Assembly (NCBI RefSeq): GCF_026419855.1 | Contig: NZ_JAOAKP010000001.1 | Location: 1 to 64,000, forward strand | Source: Methanothrix sp. | GTDB lineage: Archaea; Halobacteriota; Methanosarcinia; Methanotrichales; Methanotrichaceae | Length of the DNA stretch: 64,000 nucleotides | Direction of reading: 5' to 3' | Part shown: one piece after another, positions 51,634 through 59,860 of the stretch | How positions within the stretch are numbered: position 1 is the stretch's first letter | Layout of the letters: the number at the start of each line of letters is the position of its first letter | Made by a program: the position numbers and the translations under genes | The notes under the pieces: model-generated | Databases searched by the model: none | What the model saw: only the letters and a program-made list of their open reading frames with translations | Told to the model about the DNA's origin: nothing

Positions 51634-51822
51634 CTACTTTGCCAGAACCACCTTGTCTATGGTTATCTTCGCGTCCTTCAGCACCAGCTTTATGCCAGCA
51701 CCGCCGGCCGCGGGCATGGCGAACGCCGGAGCTCCAGCAGGTGCGGCAGCCGCAGGGGCTGCAGCAGCAGGAGCGGCCGCGGGTGCAGCCGCCTCCTTCT
51801 TCTTCAATACCAGCTTGGCCAT
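51634..51822 (-). CDS. Small Ala/Pro-rich protein in the ACDS operon, paralogue 1
   Basis: The product of 62 residues shares MAKLVLKKKEAAAPAAAPAA with the downstream paralogue and ends in IKLVLKDAKITIDKVVLAK, a two-strand motif. The linker is shorter and includes GAPAFAMPAAGGAG. It has a good ribosome-binding site (GGAGG, eight bases). It starts 17 bases after cdhC. The tail could dock on an ACDS subunit. The two genes probably arose by tandem duplication. Their being real is supported by conserved ends, good ribosome-binding sites and operon position. Confidence 0.75.
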   Translation of the reverse strand: MAKLVLKKKEAAAPAAAPAAAAPAAAAPAGAPAFAMPAAGGAGIKLVLKDAKITIDKVVLAK

Positions 51823-51838
51823 TTCAAAATCCTCCAAC

Positions 51839-53248
51839 TCACTCTAGCACGCCATCGGCCTGGAGTGCCTCGACAACCTGCATGAACTGCCCCTCGCTCA
51901 TGAGGAGCTCGTTCTTCACGTTGTCTGTATCGATCTCTCCTCCATACTTCTCGATGAAGGCAATGACCTTCTCCTTGAGCTCGTCCGTGATCTCCTCGAA
52001 CTTCCAGCCCTCAGTGATCTTCTTGCCGTCAACAGGCCTCACAACACCTGTCACGACAGGATGATCGACCTTGAGCAGGAACCTCTTCAGTGACTCGAGG
52101 TCCTTGGCATCGTCCTCGGTGGCGATCTTGTCGTACATCTCCGCAGGTATTCCTTCCTTCACCCTCTCCTTGAGCCTCTTGGACATCCAGACGATCCTGC
52201 GCCAGCCGCCGTCTGCCTGGAGGAACTTCGGGGAGAAGTAGTAGAGAACTCCCATTCCGAGGAAGCCGACGACCTGCTTGCCGCCACCTGTCTGCCCTGC
52301 CATTGTCGAGAACGGCAGGCCATTCGGAGCTGCACCCTTGAAGTCGCGGTCCGCGATCCCTATTCCGTCGACCTCAGGCATGTAGAAGCCGATCGTCTCA
52401 AAGCAGCCGCATGAGGTGTGTGGCGCATCGAAGAATGTGTACAGCTTCATCACCGTGTACTCGCCACCGGACCTCTTCGCAGCCATCTGGTTGATGCTCT
52501 CGTACTCTCCGGCGATCGGATCCTTCAGGCCCTCCTTGGGTATCGGGAACTGCGGGCCCTCGGGGTCGACCTTGGACGCGGCGCGGCCATCGAACCATGT
52601 GATGGCTCCGCAGAGTGATGGTCTATCAGGCGTCACGACACATGCGCTTGTCGGGGCGAACGCCTGGCAGAGTGTGCATCCGTAGAAGACATCCACATCT
52701 TCATCATGGAGGCCCTTCGCCCTCTCGTCCCTCGCCCTGTATACCTGCATCGCCTTCTCCAGCTCCTCCTTGACCTTCGCTGGATCTGTGACGATTGTTA
52801 CCTCCATCTTCTCGATGAAGGGCATCTCAGCCTTGTACAGGCTGATGACAGGTTTGAATATCTGCTCCCAGTACTGGACACCCTTTTTCTGCAGGCTCTT
52901 GCTCATCCTCATCCAGATATCGTACCTCTGGTTGAGGTGCATGAGGCCGCTTATGTATGAAAGCAGAGCGTGGTTGCGCCTCTCTATGATTGACTCCAGG
53001 TCCTTCTCGATCTTCTCGCCGGCGACCTTGAATATCATTCCGAAGGGTATCGTTGAGCCCTCGGGGATATCCTTCGGCTCGGGACCGATGACTGTGACCT
53101 TCCCGTCCTGTACCTCATCCATTGAGGCGGCCAGTGTCAGCTCGAATCCGTCTGCCTTCGGTCCGCCCATCTCTATCCACAGGTCTTCCTTCCTTATGCG
53201 CTCCCCCTCGTACATCGGGGATATGTCCAGTTGAATCTCTTCAGCCAT
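51839..53248 (-). CDS. cdhC: ACDS beta subunit (acetyl-CoA synthase, A-cluster)
   Basis: Makes or cleaves the acetyl-CoA C-C and C-S bonds at the Ni-Ni-[4Fe-4S] A-cluster. Cysteines expected to bind the cluster are in DVFYGCTLCQAFAPTSACVVTPDRPSLCGAITW and APHTSCGCFETIGFY. The 469-residue product is an archaeal-type protein lacking the bacterial N-terminal CODH-contact domain. The C-terminus (ELLMSEGQFMQVVEALQADGVLE) lacks any Ala/Pro-rich tail; such a stretch is instead encoded by the two small genes downstream. Confidence 0.97.
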   Translation of the reverse strand: MAEEIQLDISPMYEGERIRKEDLWIEMGGPKADGFELTLAASMDEVQDGKVTVIGPEPKDIPEGSTIPFGMIFKVAGEKIEKDLESIIERRNHALLSYISGLMHLNQRYDIWMRMSKSLQKKGVQYWEQIFKPVISLYKAEMPFIEKMEVTIVTDPAKVKEELEKAMQVYRARDERAKGLHDEDVDVFYGCTLCQAFAPTSACVVTPDRPSLCGAITWFDGRAASKVDPEGPQFPIPKEGLKDPIAGEYESINQMAAKRSGGEYTVMKLYTFFDAPHTSCGCFETIGFYMPEVDGIGIADRDFKGAAPNGLPFSTMAGQTGGGKQVVGFLGMGVLYYFSPKFLQADGGWRRIVWMSKRLKERVKEGIPAEMYDKIATEDDAKDLESLKRFLLKVDHPVVTGVVRPVDGKKITEGWKFEEITDELKEKVIAFIEKYGGEIDTDNVKNELLMSEGQFMQVVEALQADGVLE

Positions 53249-53296
53249 TTCTACACCTCTCCTAATACCAAAATAAATTTGGAATCGTTATTCTTC

Positions 53297-53845
53297 TCAC
53301 TTCTTCAGTATTGCAATCAGCTCATCGATCGCCTCGTGGTATCCCGCAGAGTCGAACGCCAGGTTCCCGAATGTCATATCAGCGTTGACATGGTAATACC
53401 TGTCGATGGATACACGCTTGATGTCCCTGTTAAAGTGCTTCAGCGCGGAGAACATGGCGTTTGCGAACTTGTAGAAGATACCCATGAAGATGACCACATC
53501 GTAGTGTCCCTGTCCATCCAAGCCCTTCCAGTCCTTGAATCGCAGGTAGTTCGTCAGCGGATGCAGGCCGATCTGATAGACGTTTGTCGTGTACCCTCTC
53601 TCGATGAATCCCTTGATCGTGTGAGCAGTCGCTGCAATCGTCATGTTCTTCGCCTTGGCGATCTCTATCGCCTTGTCGAACATGATCGGGTCGTCGAAGA
53701 GCTCAGCTCCCACGACCAGCAGCGGCCTCTTAGCCTTCTTTATGATGGCGCCTATGACCTTTACGGGATAGGCCTTTGCCATCTCAGGCCCCGGGATCTG
53801 GGCCATCTCAAAAGGTATGGGGTTTTTGGTTGTGTCGACTGCCAT
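53297..53845 (-). CDS. cdhB: ACDS epsilon subunit
   Basis: A 182-residue Rossmann-like protein that binds CdhA in the CO dehydrogenase subcomplex. AIIKKAKRPLLVVGAELFDDPIMFDKAIEIAKAKNM is the family signature near the N-terminus. Its likely start ATG 53845 lies seven bases after the cdhA stop; an in-frame GTG at 53854 overlaps the cdhA end. It may bind FAD or assist electron transfer, as proposed for other methanogens. Confidence 0.93.
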   Translation of the reverse strand: MAVDTTKNPIPFEMAQIPGPEMAKAYPVKVIGAIIKKAKRPLLVVGAELFDDPIMFDKAIEIAKAKNMTIAATAHTIKGFIERGYTTNVYQIGLHPLTNYLRFKDWKGLDGQGHYDVVIFMGIFYKFANAMFSALKHFNRDIKRVSIDRYYHVNADMTFGNLAFDSAGYHEAIDELIAILKK

Positions 53846-53850
53846 TTCCC

Positions 53851-56268
53851 TCACTTCCTGACCCTAATCTTCCTCTCGATGTTGGTCGGATCGAAGCTCA
53901 CATCCGCCGGCCTTATCGGACCCTCGACGATCTTCTTCCCCTTCCAGTCGATCTTCCAGCCGTACTTCTCCTCGAGCTCCTTCATCATCTGGTCCTTCCA
54001 GGCGAGCGGAAGCTCAGATGCATGCCTGACATATACCGGCCAGTCATCAGGCAGCTTGCCGAAGTACTTCAGGGATATATCGCAGTAGTGTGTCAGCTTG
54101 ATCATCCTGCCCATGGAGTTGTCGCTCGGCCTGAAGCAGAGCTTGGCCATCATCAGCATGGCCTCCTCCTTTGTCTCCGCAATGTACAGCATATGCTCTG
54201 GAGCCGGCTCGATCCTAACCTTGGAGCCATCCCTCGCGTCGATGACGACCCAGTCCTCAGGCACATCCGTCCTGCCCAGGTACGCCCTGCGGTATATCAC
54301 AGAGTGTGGCTGCACAACAACAGGTATGCCAAGCCTGTTGCAGCCTGTGGCAATTGACGCGGCCTTCTGCGAGTATGGACCCCACGCTACGCCGCATGCT
54401 CCGACCTTGGAGAGGATGTAATCCGCAATATCATCCCAGTTGGCCCTGTGATTTCTGTGGGCGAATATTGTGGCAACCTTGATCGCAGCTCCGGCTATAT
54501 GTGAGTTGGCGACGCATGAGCCCACATTGCATATGTTTCTGCCATCAAAGCCACCTGGGTACTGCTCCCATATGGTCTTGCCCTCCTCGTTCGTATAGAG
54601 GGACATGTCCATTGCCATGCATCCGGAGGTCACAACGATGTATCCGCGGTCGACGAACTCCTTGGCGAGGTCATATGCCTCCTTTGTGCCATTTGGATAG
54701 TTGCTGCATCCGACCAGCGCGATCACACCAGGTATAGTACCAAGCACGATTGGGGCACCCACAGTCCTGATCTCTGTATCCCTTGCTGGACCTCTGCCTG
54801 CTCTCATCTTGAACTTCTGGTTCTTTATGTACTCCCTGTTGGCATACTCATACATCTTGAGTATCGGGATCTCCTGCCTGCAGACCTGCTCGCATCTGCC
54901 ACAGCCAACGCAGACCTCGTACGTGGAGGAGAACGGCTCGAGGTTGCCTTTGGCTGCTTCCTCCATGAGATTGCTTATCCTGATGTGCGGCGGGCAGACG
55001 AAAGCGCACTCGTTGCACTTGGTACAGCTCGAGACCAGCTTCTTGAACTCATCTTCTGTAAGAACGCTTTTAGCCTTAATCTCAGCGCGCTTTGGCTTAA
55101 CAGCGATCGCCGTCTTGACGCCAACCTCACCGGCCTTCATCGGGTCCAGTATAACGACACCAGGCACCCTGAAGTTAACTAGATCATCGACTATCGCATC
55201 GACTGGATCATTCGTCCTGTCCTTCAGACCGTACATTATCTTGTCGGTGGTTGCGATGACCGGGATCTTGCGCTCCTCACAGTCCTTCAGCGTGTCACAC
55301 CACACACACTGCTCATCAACCATCACCACATCCATGATGCCGGCCCTGACCATCTTGCGCCACCATCCGATCGCACCGGCTACCTTTGCCTTGGGTCCGA
55401 GATTCTGCGGCAGAATCGATGGGTTGCCGGCCTCTGTGATCCTCGTCAGATCATGAGCTGTACAGCAGACGCCTCCAATATCAACCTTGTCCCAGAGTTT
55501 ATTGTTCTCTACGTAAACCATCGCCTCGGCACCTGCTGCCAGGTTATGGCCGTATGCGATCAGCACAGCCTTGTTCTGATCGAGGGTCCCCATTCCGATC
55601 TCAACGAGAGGTGCATTCGGATCGCCACGCGGCATATCGTAGGCCACGATCTGGAGCATATCGCATATCTCCATTCCGAGGTGGTCCAGCATTGATGCAT
55701 GCAGTGCCTTGGACTCGAAATCCTCGTAGCTGCCCTCCTGGCCGGTGTGTGTTGCCGCGAGGAGATTTGCAACCTGCTCCTCGATGTATGTCAGACCCTC
55801 TCCAAAGTCCTTCAGTGTTCTGGGCTTCTTGCCGATGATCGTCTGGTATACTGGTGCATCGTAGAGAATATCCGTACCCATATCGAACTTCATATCGCCG
55901 AAGCGGTCCATCACCCAGTGATACAGATGTATTCCATGTGCGGTGTGAGCGCATGTGCCCATCAGGCATGCAATCAGAACTATCTTTCCGCACGTACCCT
56001 CCATGTTTATGCCGCATGCGCCGCGCTTGTTGCCGGTGAGGTCACAAGGACCGTATGTACAGAGTGTACAGGTATCGTCTGCAGGCGCGTAGAATATTTT
56101 ATAACGGTTCAAAATCTTGAAGTCCCAGTCGCGCAGGGTTGCGATCTGCGGCTTCGGGAACGGACCCATCGGCTGGTCCCATTCCTCCTCCTCCTTAACG
56201 ACAGCCCCTATGTTGATCTGGACATTCTTCATGTCCTCAACTGTAAAGCTGCCCTCGAGCTTTGCCAT
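53851..56268 (-). CDS. cdhA: ACDS alpha subunit (nickel-iron CO dehydrogenase)
   Basis: Oxidises the carbonyl of acetyl-CoA to CO2 at the Ni-Fe-S C-cluster. In its 805 residues the N-terminal CTLCTYGPCDLTGNKRGACGI binds the B/D clusters. Two ferredoxin-like motifs (CTKCNECAFVCP and CVGCGRCEQVC, about residues 415-460) are the extra clusters typical of archaeal CdhA. The C-cluster ligands lie in the C-terminal half (VTSGCMAMDM, NVGSCVANSHIAG, KVGACGVAWGPYS). It is the first gene of the operon. Confidence 0.97.
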   Translation of the reverse strand: MAKLEGSFTVEDMKNVQINIGAVVKEEEEWDQPMGPFPKPQIATLRDWDFKILNRYKIFYAPADDTCTLCTYGPCDLTGNKRGACGINMEGTCGKIVLIACLMGTCAHTAHGIHLYHWVMDRFGDMKFDMGTDILYDAPVYQTIIGKKPRTLKDFGEGLTYIEEQVANLLAATHTGQEGSYEDFESKALHASMLDHLGMEICDMLQIVAYDMPRGDPNAPLVEIGMGTLDQNKAVLIAYGHNLAAGAEAMVYVENNKLWDKVDIGGVCCTAHDLTRITEAGNPSILPQNLGPKAKVAGAIGWWRKMVRAGIMDVVMVDEQCVWCDTLKDCEERKIPVIATTDKIMYGLKDRTNDPVDAIVDDLVNFRVPGVVILDPMKAGEVGVKTAIAVKPKRAEIKAKSVLTEDEFKKLVSSCTKCNECAFVCPPHIRISNLMEEAAKGNLEPFSSTYEVCVGCGRCEQVCRQEIPILKMYEYANREYIKNQKFKMRAGRGPARDTEIRTVGAPIVLGTIPGVIALVGCSNYPNGTKEAYDLAKEFVDRGYIVVTSGCMAMDMSLYTNEEGKTIWEQYPGGFDGRNICNVGSCVANSHIAGAAIKVATIFAHRNHRANWDDIADYILSKVGACGVAWGPYSQKAASIATGCNRLGIPVVVQPHSVIYRRAYLGRTDVPEDWVVIDARDGSKVRIEPAPEHMLYIAETKEEAMLMMAKLCFRPSDNSMGRMIKLTHYCDISLKYFGKLPDDWPVYVRHASELPLAWKDQMMKELEEKYGWKIDWKGKKIVEGPIRPADVSFDPTNIERKIRVRK

Positions 56269-56346
56269 TGGATTCTTGGCCTCCTTTCCTGTATATGCAG
56301 CTCACCTTTTGCGCGAAGTACATAAAACCCTTTCGGCGGGCTGTTG

Positions 56347-56356
56347 TTTTATAAAA
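56347..56356 (-). promoter_or_regulatory. TATA box of the cdh operon
   Basis: TTTTATAAAA is a palindromic TATA box in an AT-rich stretch. Transcription should begin near 56326, giving an approximately 58-base leader that contains AAAGGAGG upstream of the cdhA ATG. A second AT-rich stretch (56370-56420) upstream may add a further promoter or regulator binding site. Confidence 0.55.
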
Positions 56357-56687
56357 TTGATAATAATGTTTAATATATTTTAATTATTATCTGGTAAATA
56401 AAATTTATAAAAGGAAGCGCACTAAATATGACCATAATGAGTGCTTATCAATAAAAGATCCAATTTATTTGTTTTAGAACAAATTGATATTCCCATCTGC
56501 AGATGCCTGTATCTTCGCTTTTTGTTGCTGTGTTGGACAAGTCTTTAAAATCCACAAGCAGAAGACGATTCCAGGAACGCATGGAGAATAGATCGGAATC
56601 GATATCTTGAGACGTTATCTCAAAAGATTATTCAACACAGCACTTTTTGTATAAAATACTGATGACTTGCTTTGAAAGATACTGTTT

Positions 56688-56769
56688 CCGCTATGTGCTC
56701 CTGGCGAATGAATGAGTGCATCCAGCAACCAGTATGCGTGCCCTCTAAGTTGCTGAACACGCAAGAGCG
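56688..56769 (-). repeat. Dispersed repeat family C, copy 2 (inverted)
   Basis: An 82-bp sequence, the reverse complement of which matches 41311-41391 with only about ten differences. It includes CCGCTATGTGCTCCTGGCG and TTGCTGAACACGCAAGAGCG. It lies upstream of MITE B copy 3 in the gap between the cdh and cob genes. No coding potential; the sequence from 56420 to 56687 shows nothing recognisable. Confidence 0.75.
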
Positions 56770-56903
56770 AATACCTACAACGAAATGTTGCATAAGATGC
56801 ACGACTTCTCTGAAAAGAAAGATATACTATAGTGCTACATATCAGTATCGCGAGTTGACCCTCTCCCGGGGATGTGGCTCGAATCACTTAGTGGTTCTTA
56901 TAC

Positions 56904-57080
56904 GTCGTCAGTTAAGGCCGTTTGGTGAAAGAATCACTCAACAATTTTTACATTGATATTATCTTGAAGTTAATCGTTGTGACTATTGCTATCGATATCA
57001 TCAAGCGGCATGATACTTTATAGTTGCAAATTGTTAAATACACATCGTATTATGTTGCATGCGATTCCTTAACCGATGAC
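56904..57080 (+). repeat. MITE-like element family B, copy 3
   Basis: A 177-bp element with ends GTCGTCAGTTAAGG and CCTTAACCGATGAC (two mismatches between the ends). Its interior closely matches copy 1 (29424), including TTAATCGTTGTGACTATTGC and TAGTTGCAAATTGTTAAATA. It lies in the cdhA-cobD gap. The rest of this gap (57081-57420) shows only decayed repeat-like fragments. Confidence 0.85.
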
Positions 57081-57449
57081 CAATGGAGTGATTCCACAGT
57101 AATAGGGAGTCATAGATGATATGCTTCCATGAGTTTGAGCAGATTGAGTGCTGCAGACTCAATGATACGAGTAGAATATCATGGATTCAGTGGCCTATCG
57201 CAGGCGTCTGTCATTTCAGCGAGGTTCTGCTGCTCGGTAGGGTAATTGCGTCATTGAGTTCAGATGCATGTGATTCCTAACACTATGACAGTGCGCACCG
57301 ATTCCTGACAGCCTGTTCAGCTATTCGAGCACACGACCTGCCGCTCGATCTCACAATCCGCTCGAATCCAGAGAAAGGTCAGTCCTTTGTAGAGGGCGTT
57401 TGTTTATGCATCCGCCAGGTTAAAATCATTGAGATCCGACGGGCTGTGG

Positions 57450-58544
57450 ATGAGAGTTCGCAGAAGCTTTGCGGCGACAGAGCCATGCCAGCATGGTGGC
57501 AGGGTTCGTGAGATGTCCAGAGCACTCGGCATGGAGATTCTGGATTTCAGCGCCAGCATCAACCCACTCGGCAGTCCCCAAATAGAGGAGGTCGTGCTGC
57601 GCGAGCTTAAAAGCATATGCCATTATCCAGATATCACATACACCGATTTCAGGGAGGCTGCAGCATTATTTGTCGGAGTGGAGCCGGAGAACATAGTCCC
57701 TGGAAACGGCTCATCTGAAATAATAAGGATATTCTCAGAGGTGTGTATTGATGATGGCGAGGTCGCGCTCATACCCTCTCCCACCTTCGGCGAGTACGAG
57801 ACCCAGTCAAGGCTTGCAGGCGCACAGATCGTTAAAACAGATCTTGGTCTCGAGGAGCCAAAGGATCTCGATTCGGTATTCGATGACCCGCTTTTGAGAG
57901 GCGCAAAAGCAGCATTCTTCTGCAACCCGAACAATCCCACAGGGATTCTCACAGATAGGGAGAAGATCAGAAGGCTTGCAGAGCGCTGTGAGGAGTGCGG
58001 TGTTTTCCTTCTCGTCGATGAAGCTTTCATAGAGCTCTCCGATCCAGACCAGAGCCTGGCAGATCTCGCGCCCGATATGGAGGGACTGGTGGTCATGAGA
58101 TCCCTCACGAAATCATTCGGCGTTCCGGGGCTGCGGCTCGGATTCGCCGTCACGAACAGAGAGCTTGCGGAAATAATGAACAGGGCGCGGATACCGTGGT
58201 CGATAAGCTCGATAGCATCTGCAGCCGCTGTTTATTTGCTGAAGAACGTGGAGTTTATTGAGAGGAGCAGGCAGGTTGTCATCAGAGAGCTTGAGTGGCT
58301 CAGAGATTCCCTTAGAAGCATCGGATTGAGGCCGCTGGAGAGCAGCACGAACTTCATGCTAGTTGATGTGCGGGGCACAGGCCTGAATTCGGGAGAGCTC
58401 ACAGAGAGGATGCTGCATGAGGGCATTCTCATAAGGGACTGCAGATCCTTCGGTCTTGACGGATACGTGAGGGTAGCTGTGCGCAGGAGAGAGGAGAACG
58501 AGAGGCTGATTCTCGCCTTCAAGAAGGTGCTGGAGGGGGCATGA
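57450..58544 (+). CDS. cobD: Threonine-phosphate decarboxylase (cobamide synthesis), aminotransferase fold
   Basis: Probably makes aminopropanol phosphate for the cobamide nucleotide loop. The 364-residue PLP enzyme resembles histidinol-phosphate aminotransferase, but HGGRVREMSRALGMEILDFSASINPLG is typical of the CobD branch. The lysine for PLP lies in RSLTKSFGVPGLRLG and NPNNPTG is present. The neighbours (Cys-rich protein and CbiB) support the cobamide role. ATG 57450 is about 26 bases after a TATA-like TTAAAATC, so the message may be leaderless. HisC activity cannot be fully excluded. Confidence 0.85.
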   Translation: MRVRRSFAATEPCQHGGRVREMSRALGMEILDFSASINPLGSPQIEEVVLRELKSICHYPDITYTDFREAAALFVGVEPENIVPGNGSSEIIRIFSEVCIDDGEVALIPSPTFGEYETQSRLAGAQIVKTDLGLEEPKDLDSVFDDPLLRGAKAAFFCNPNNPTGILTDREKIRRLAERCEECGVFLLVDEAFIELSDPDQSLADLAPDMEGLVVMRSLTKSFGVPGLRLGFAVTNRELAEIMNRARIPWSISSIASAAAVYLLKNVEFIERSRQVVIRELEWLRDSLRSIGLRPLESSTNFMLVDVRGTGLNSGELTERMLHEGILIRDCRSFGLDGYVRVAVRRREENERLILAFKKVLEGA

Positions 58545-58777
58545 GGGAGAGCTGTGATCTTTACCCCTGTCACTTCGACGGGCAGGACTGCACGTTCTGC
58601 TTCTGCCCGTTCTATCCCTGCCGCGACGAATCGCTTGGCTGCATGATCGATGGTGCATGGAGATGCAATGGATGTACTGTACTTCACAGAGCTGATGTTG
58701 CAGCAGAGGTTGTTGAGGCCCTGCTAAGAGGGGATGAGCTGGAGGCCGTCTGGAGGAGGGTCAGATCTCAGACATGA
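58541..58777 (+). CDS. Cysteine-rich small protein in the cobamide cluster
   Basis: The product of 78 residues has ten cysteines in the pattern of the Cys-rich small domain (PF04071): CDLYPCHFDGQDCTFCFCPFYPC, then GCMIDG and RCNGC. It probably binds zinc or an iron-sulfur cluster. In other genomes the domain is fused to or next to cobamide genes. Here its ATG overlaps the end of cobD and its stop overlaps the start of cbiB, so all three are coupled. Its exact function is not known. Confidence 0.85.
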   Translation: MRESCDLYPCHFDGQDCTFCFCPFYPCRDESLGCMIDGAWRCNGCTVLHRADVAAEVVEALLRGDELEAVWRRVRSQT

Positions 58778-59721
58778 TCGAGCCATCCCCGCTTTCAGTT
58801 CTTATCCTGGCGCTCCTGATCGATATCATCCTGGGGGAGCCGCCAGCCGCGCTTCATCCTGTTGTCATAATCGGAAAGGCAGTGGATCATCTCAGGCGGA
58901 TGATGCCGCGGAGGAAGATCTCAGGGCTGATGATCTCGATGGTTGTGATCTCAGGTGCCGTGCTCGCTGGCTTTGCTCTCATCCGCCTCGCATACGCCCT
59001 TGGAGATCTCACAGGGTCCTCTGCGATGGGAACCATCCTGGCTCTTATCGTCTCATCCTACCTTTTGAAATCCACATTCGCCTTCAGGAGCCTGATCTCC
59101 ACATCTGGAGAGATAGGCAGGCTCATCGATGAGGATCTCGATGCCGCGAAGCGTCTCCTTCCAGCTCTCGTGAGCAGAAATCCTCAGAATCTCACACACG
59201 CACAGGCCAGGTCCGCAGTCATAGAGTCGCTCTCAGAGAACTACGTCGATACGATCGTCTCCCCTCTCTTCTACTACGTGCTCTTCTCGTATCTCGGCCT
59301 TGGAGTTGAGGCTGCACTTGCGTTCAAGGCCGTGAGCACGATGGACAGCATGCTCGGATACAGGACCGATGAGCTCCGTGAGATCGGGTATGTCCCTGCC
59401 CGGCTTGACGACATCCTGAACTGGATCCCAGCCAGGCTGAGCCTGCCTCTGATCATGATAGCCTCACCCACGAAAGCCCTAAATATCCTCAGGGCATGCA
59501 TGCGATACCGCTCCGCCACCCCCAGCCCGAACTCCGGCTGGCCGATGGCAGCTGCCGCGGGCGCTCTTGGCATGAGAATGGAGAAGCCCGGGGTTTACAC
59601 GATACTGGACGAGGGGCGGGAGCCTGAGAGCAAGGACATACCCGCAGCTATTTCTCTCATCGGGAGGGCGATGGTTCTGGCTGCTGCGTTATCAGTGATG
59701 CTGCTCATACCGCTGAGATGA
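58774..59721 (+). CDS. cbiB: Adenosylcobinamide-phosphate synthase
   Basis: A membrane enzyme that joins adenosylcobyric acid to aminopropanol (phosphate). The product of 315 residues has several membrane helices. The motifs LIDIILGEPPAALHPVVIIGK, ESLSENYVDTIVSPLFYYVLF and AFKAVSTMDSMLGYRTD define the family. The ATG overlaps the previous stop (ATGA). With cobD and the Cys-rich gene it forms a three-gene unit that supplies corrinoid for CdhD/CdhE and methyltransferases. Confidence 0.94.
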   Translation: MIEPSPLSVLILALLIDIILGEPPAALHPVVIIGKAVDHLRRMMPRRKISGLMISMVVISGAVLAGFALIRLAYALGDLTGSSAMGTILALIVSSYLLKSTFAFRSLISTSGEIGRLIDEDLDAAKRLLPALVSRNPQNLTHAQARSAVIESLSENYVDTIVSPLFYYVLFSYLGLGVEAALAFKAVSTMDSMLGYRTDELREIGYVPARLDDILNWIPARLSLPLIMIASPTKALNILRACMRYRSATPSPNSGWPMAAAAGALGMRMEKPGVYTILDEGREPESKDIPAAISLIGRAMVLAAALSVMLLIPLR

Positions 59722-59860
59722 CAGAGATCTCCAACCCAGCTGGAAGATCGCTTTTATCCATCAACTTGCACGCAGAGGTATTGGTTCTGTATGCGCTACT
59801 GATGAGTGAATGAGGCTTTCTATAAAAAAGACTGGATCTGTGGCTGTTCCACAGATCCCT

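Noticed and set aside
56615-56887. Minus-strand frame of 90 codons in the cdh-cob gap
   Set aside because: It spans repeat family C copy 2, with no ribosome-binding site and no recognisable protein pattern.
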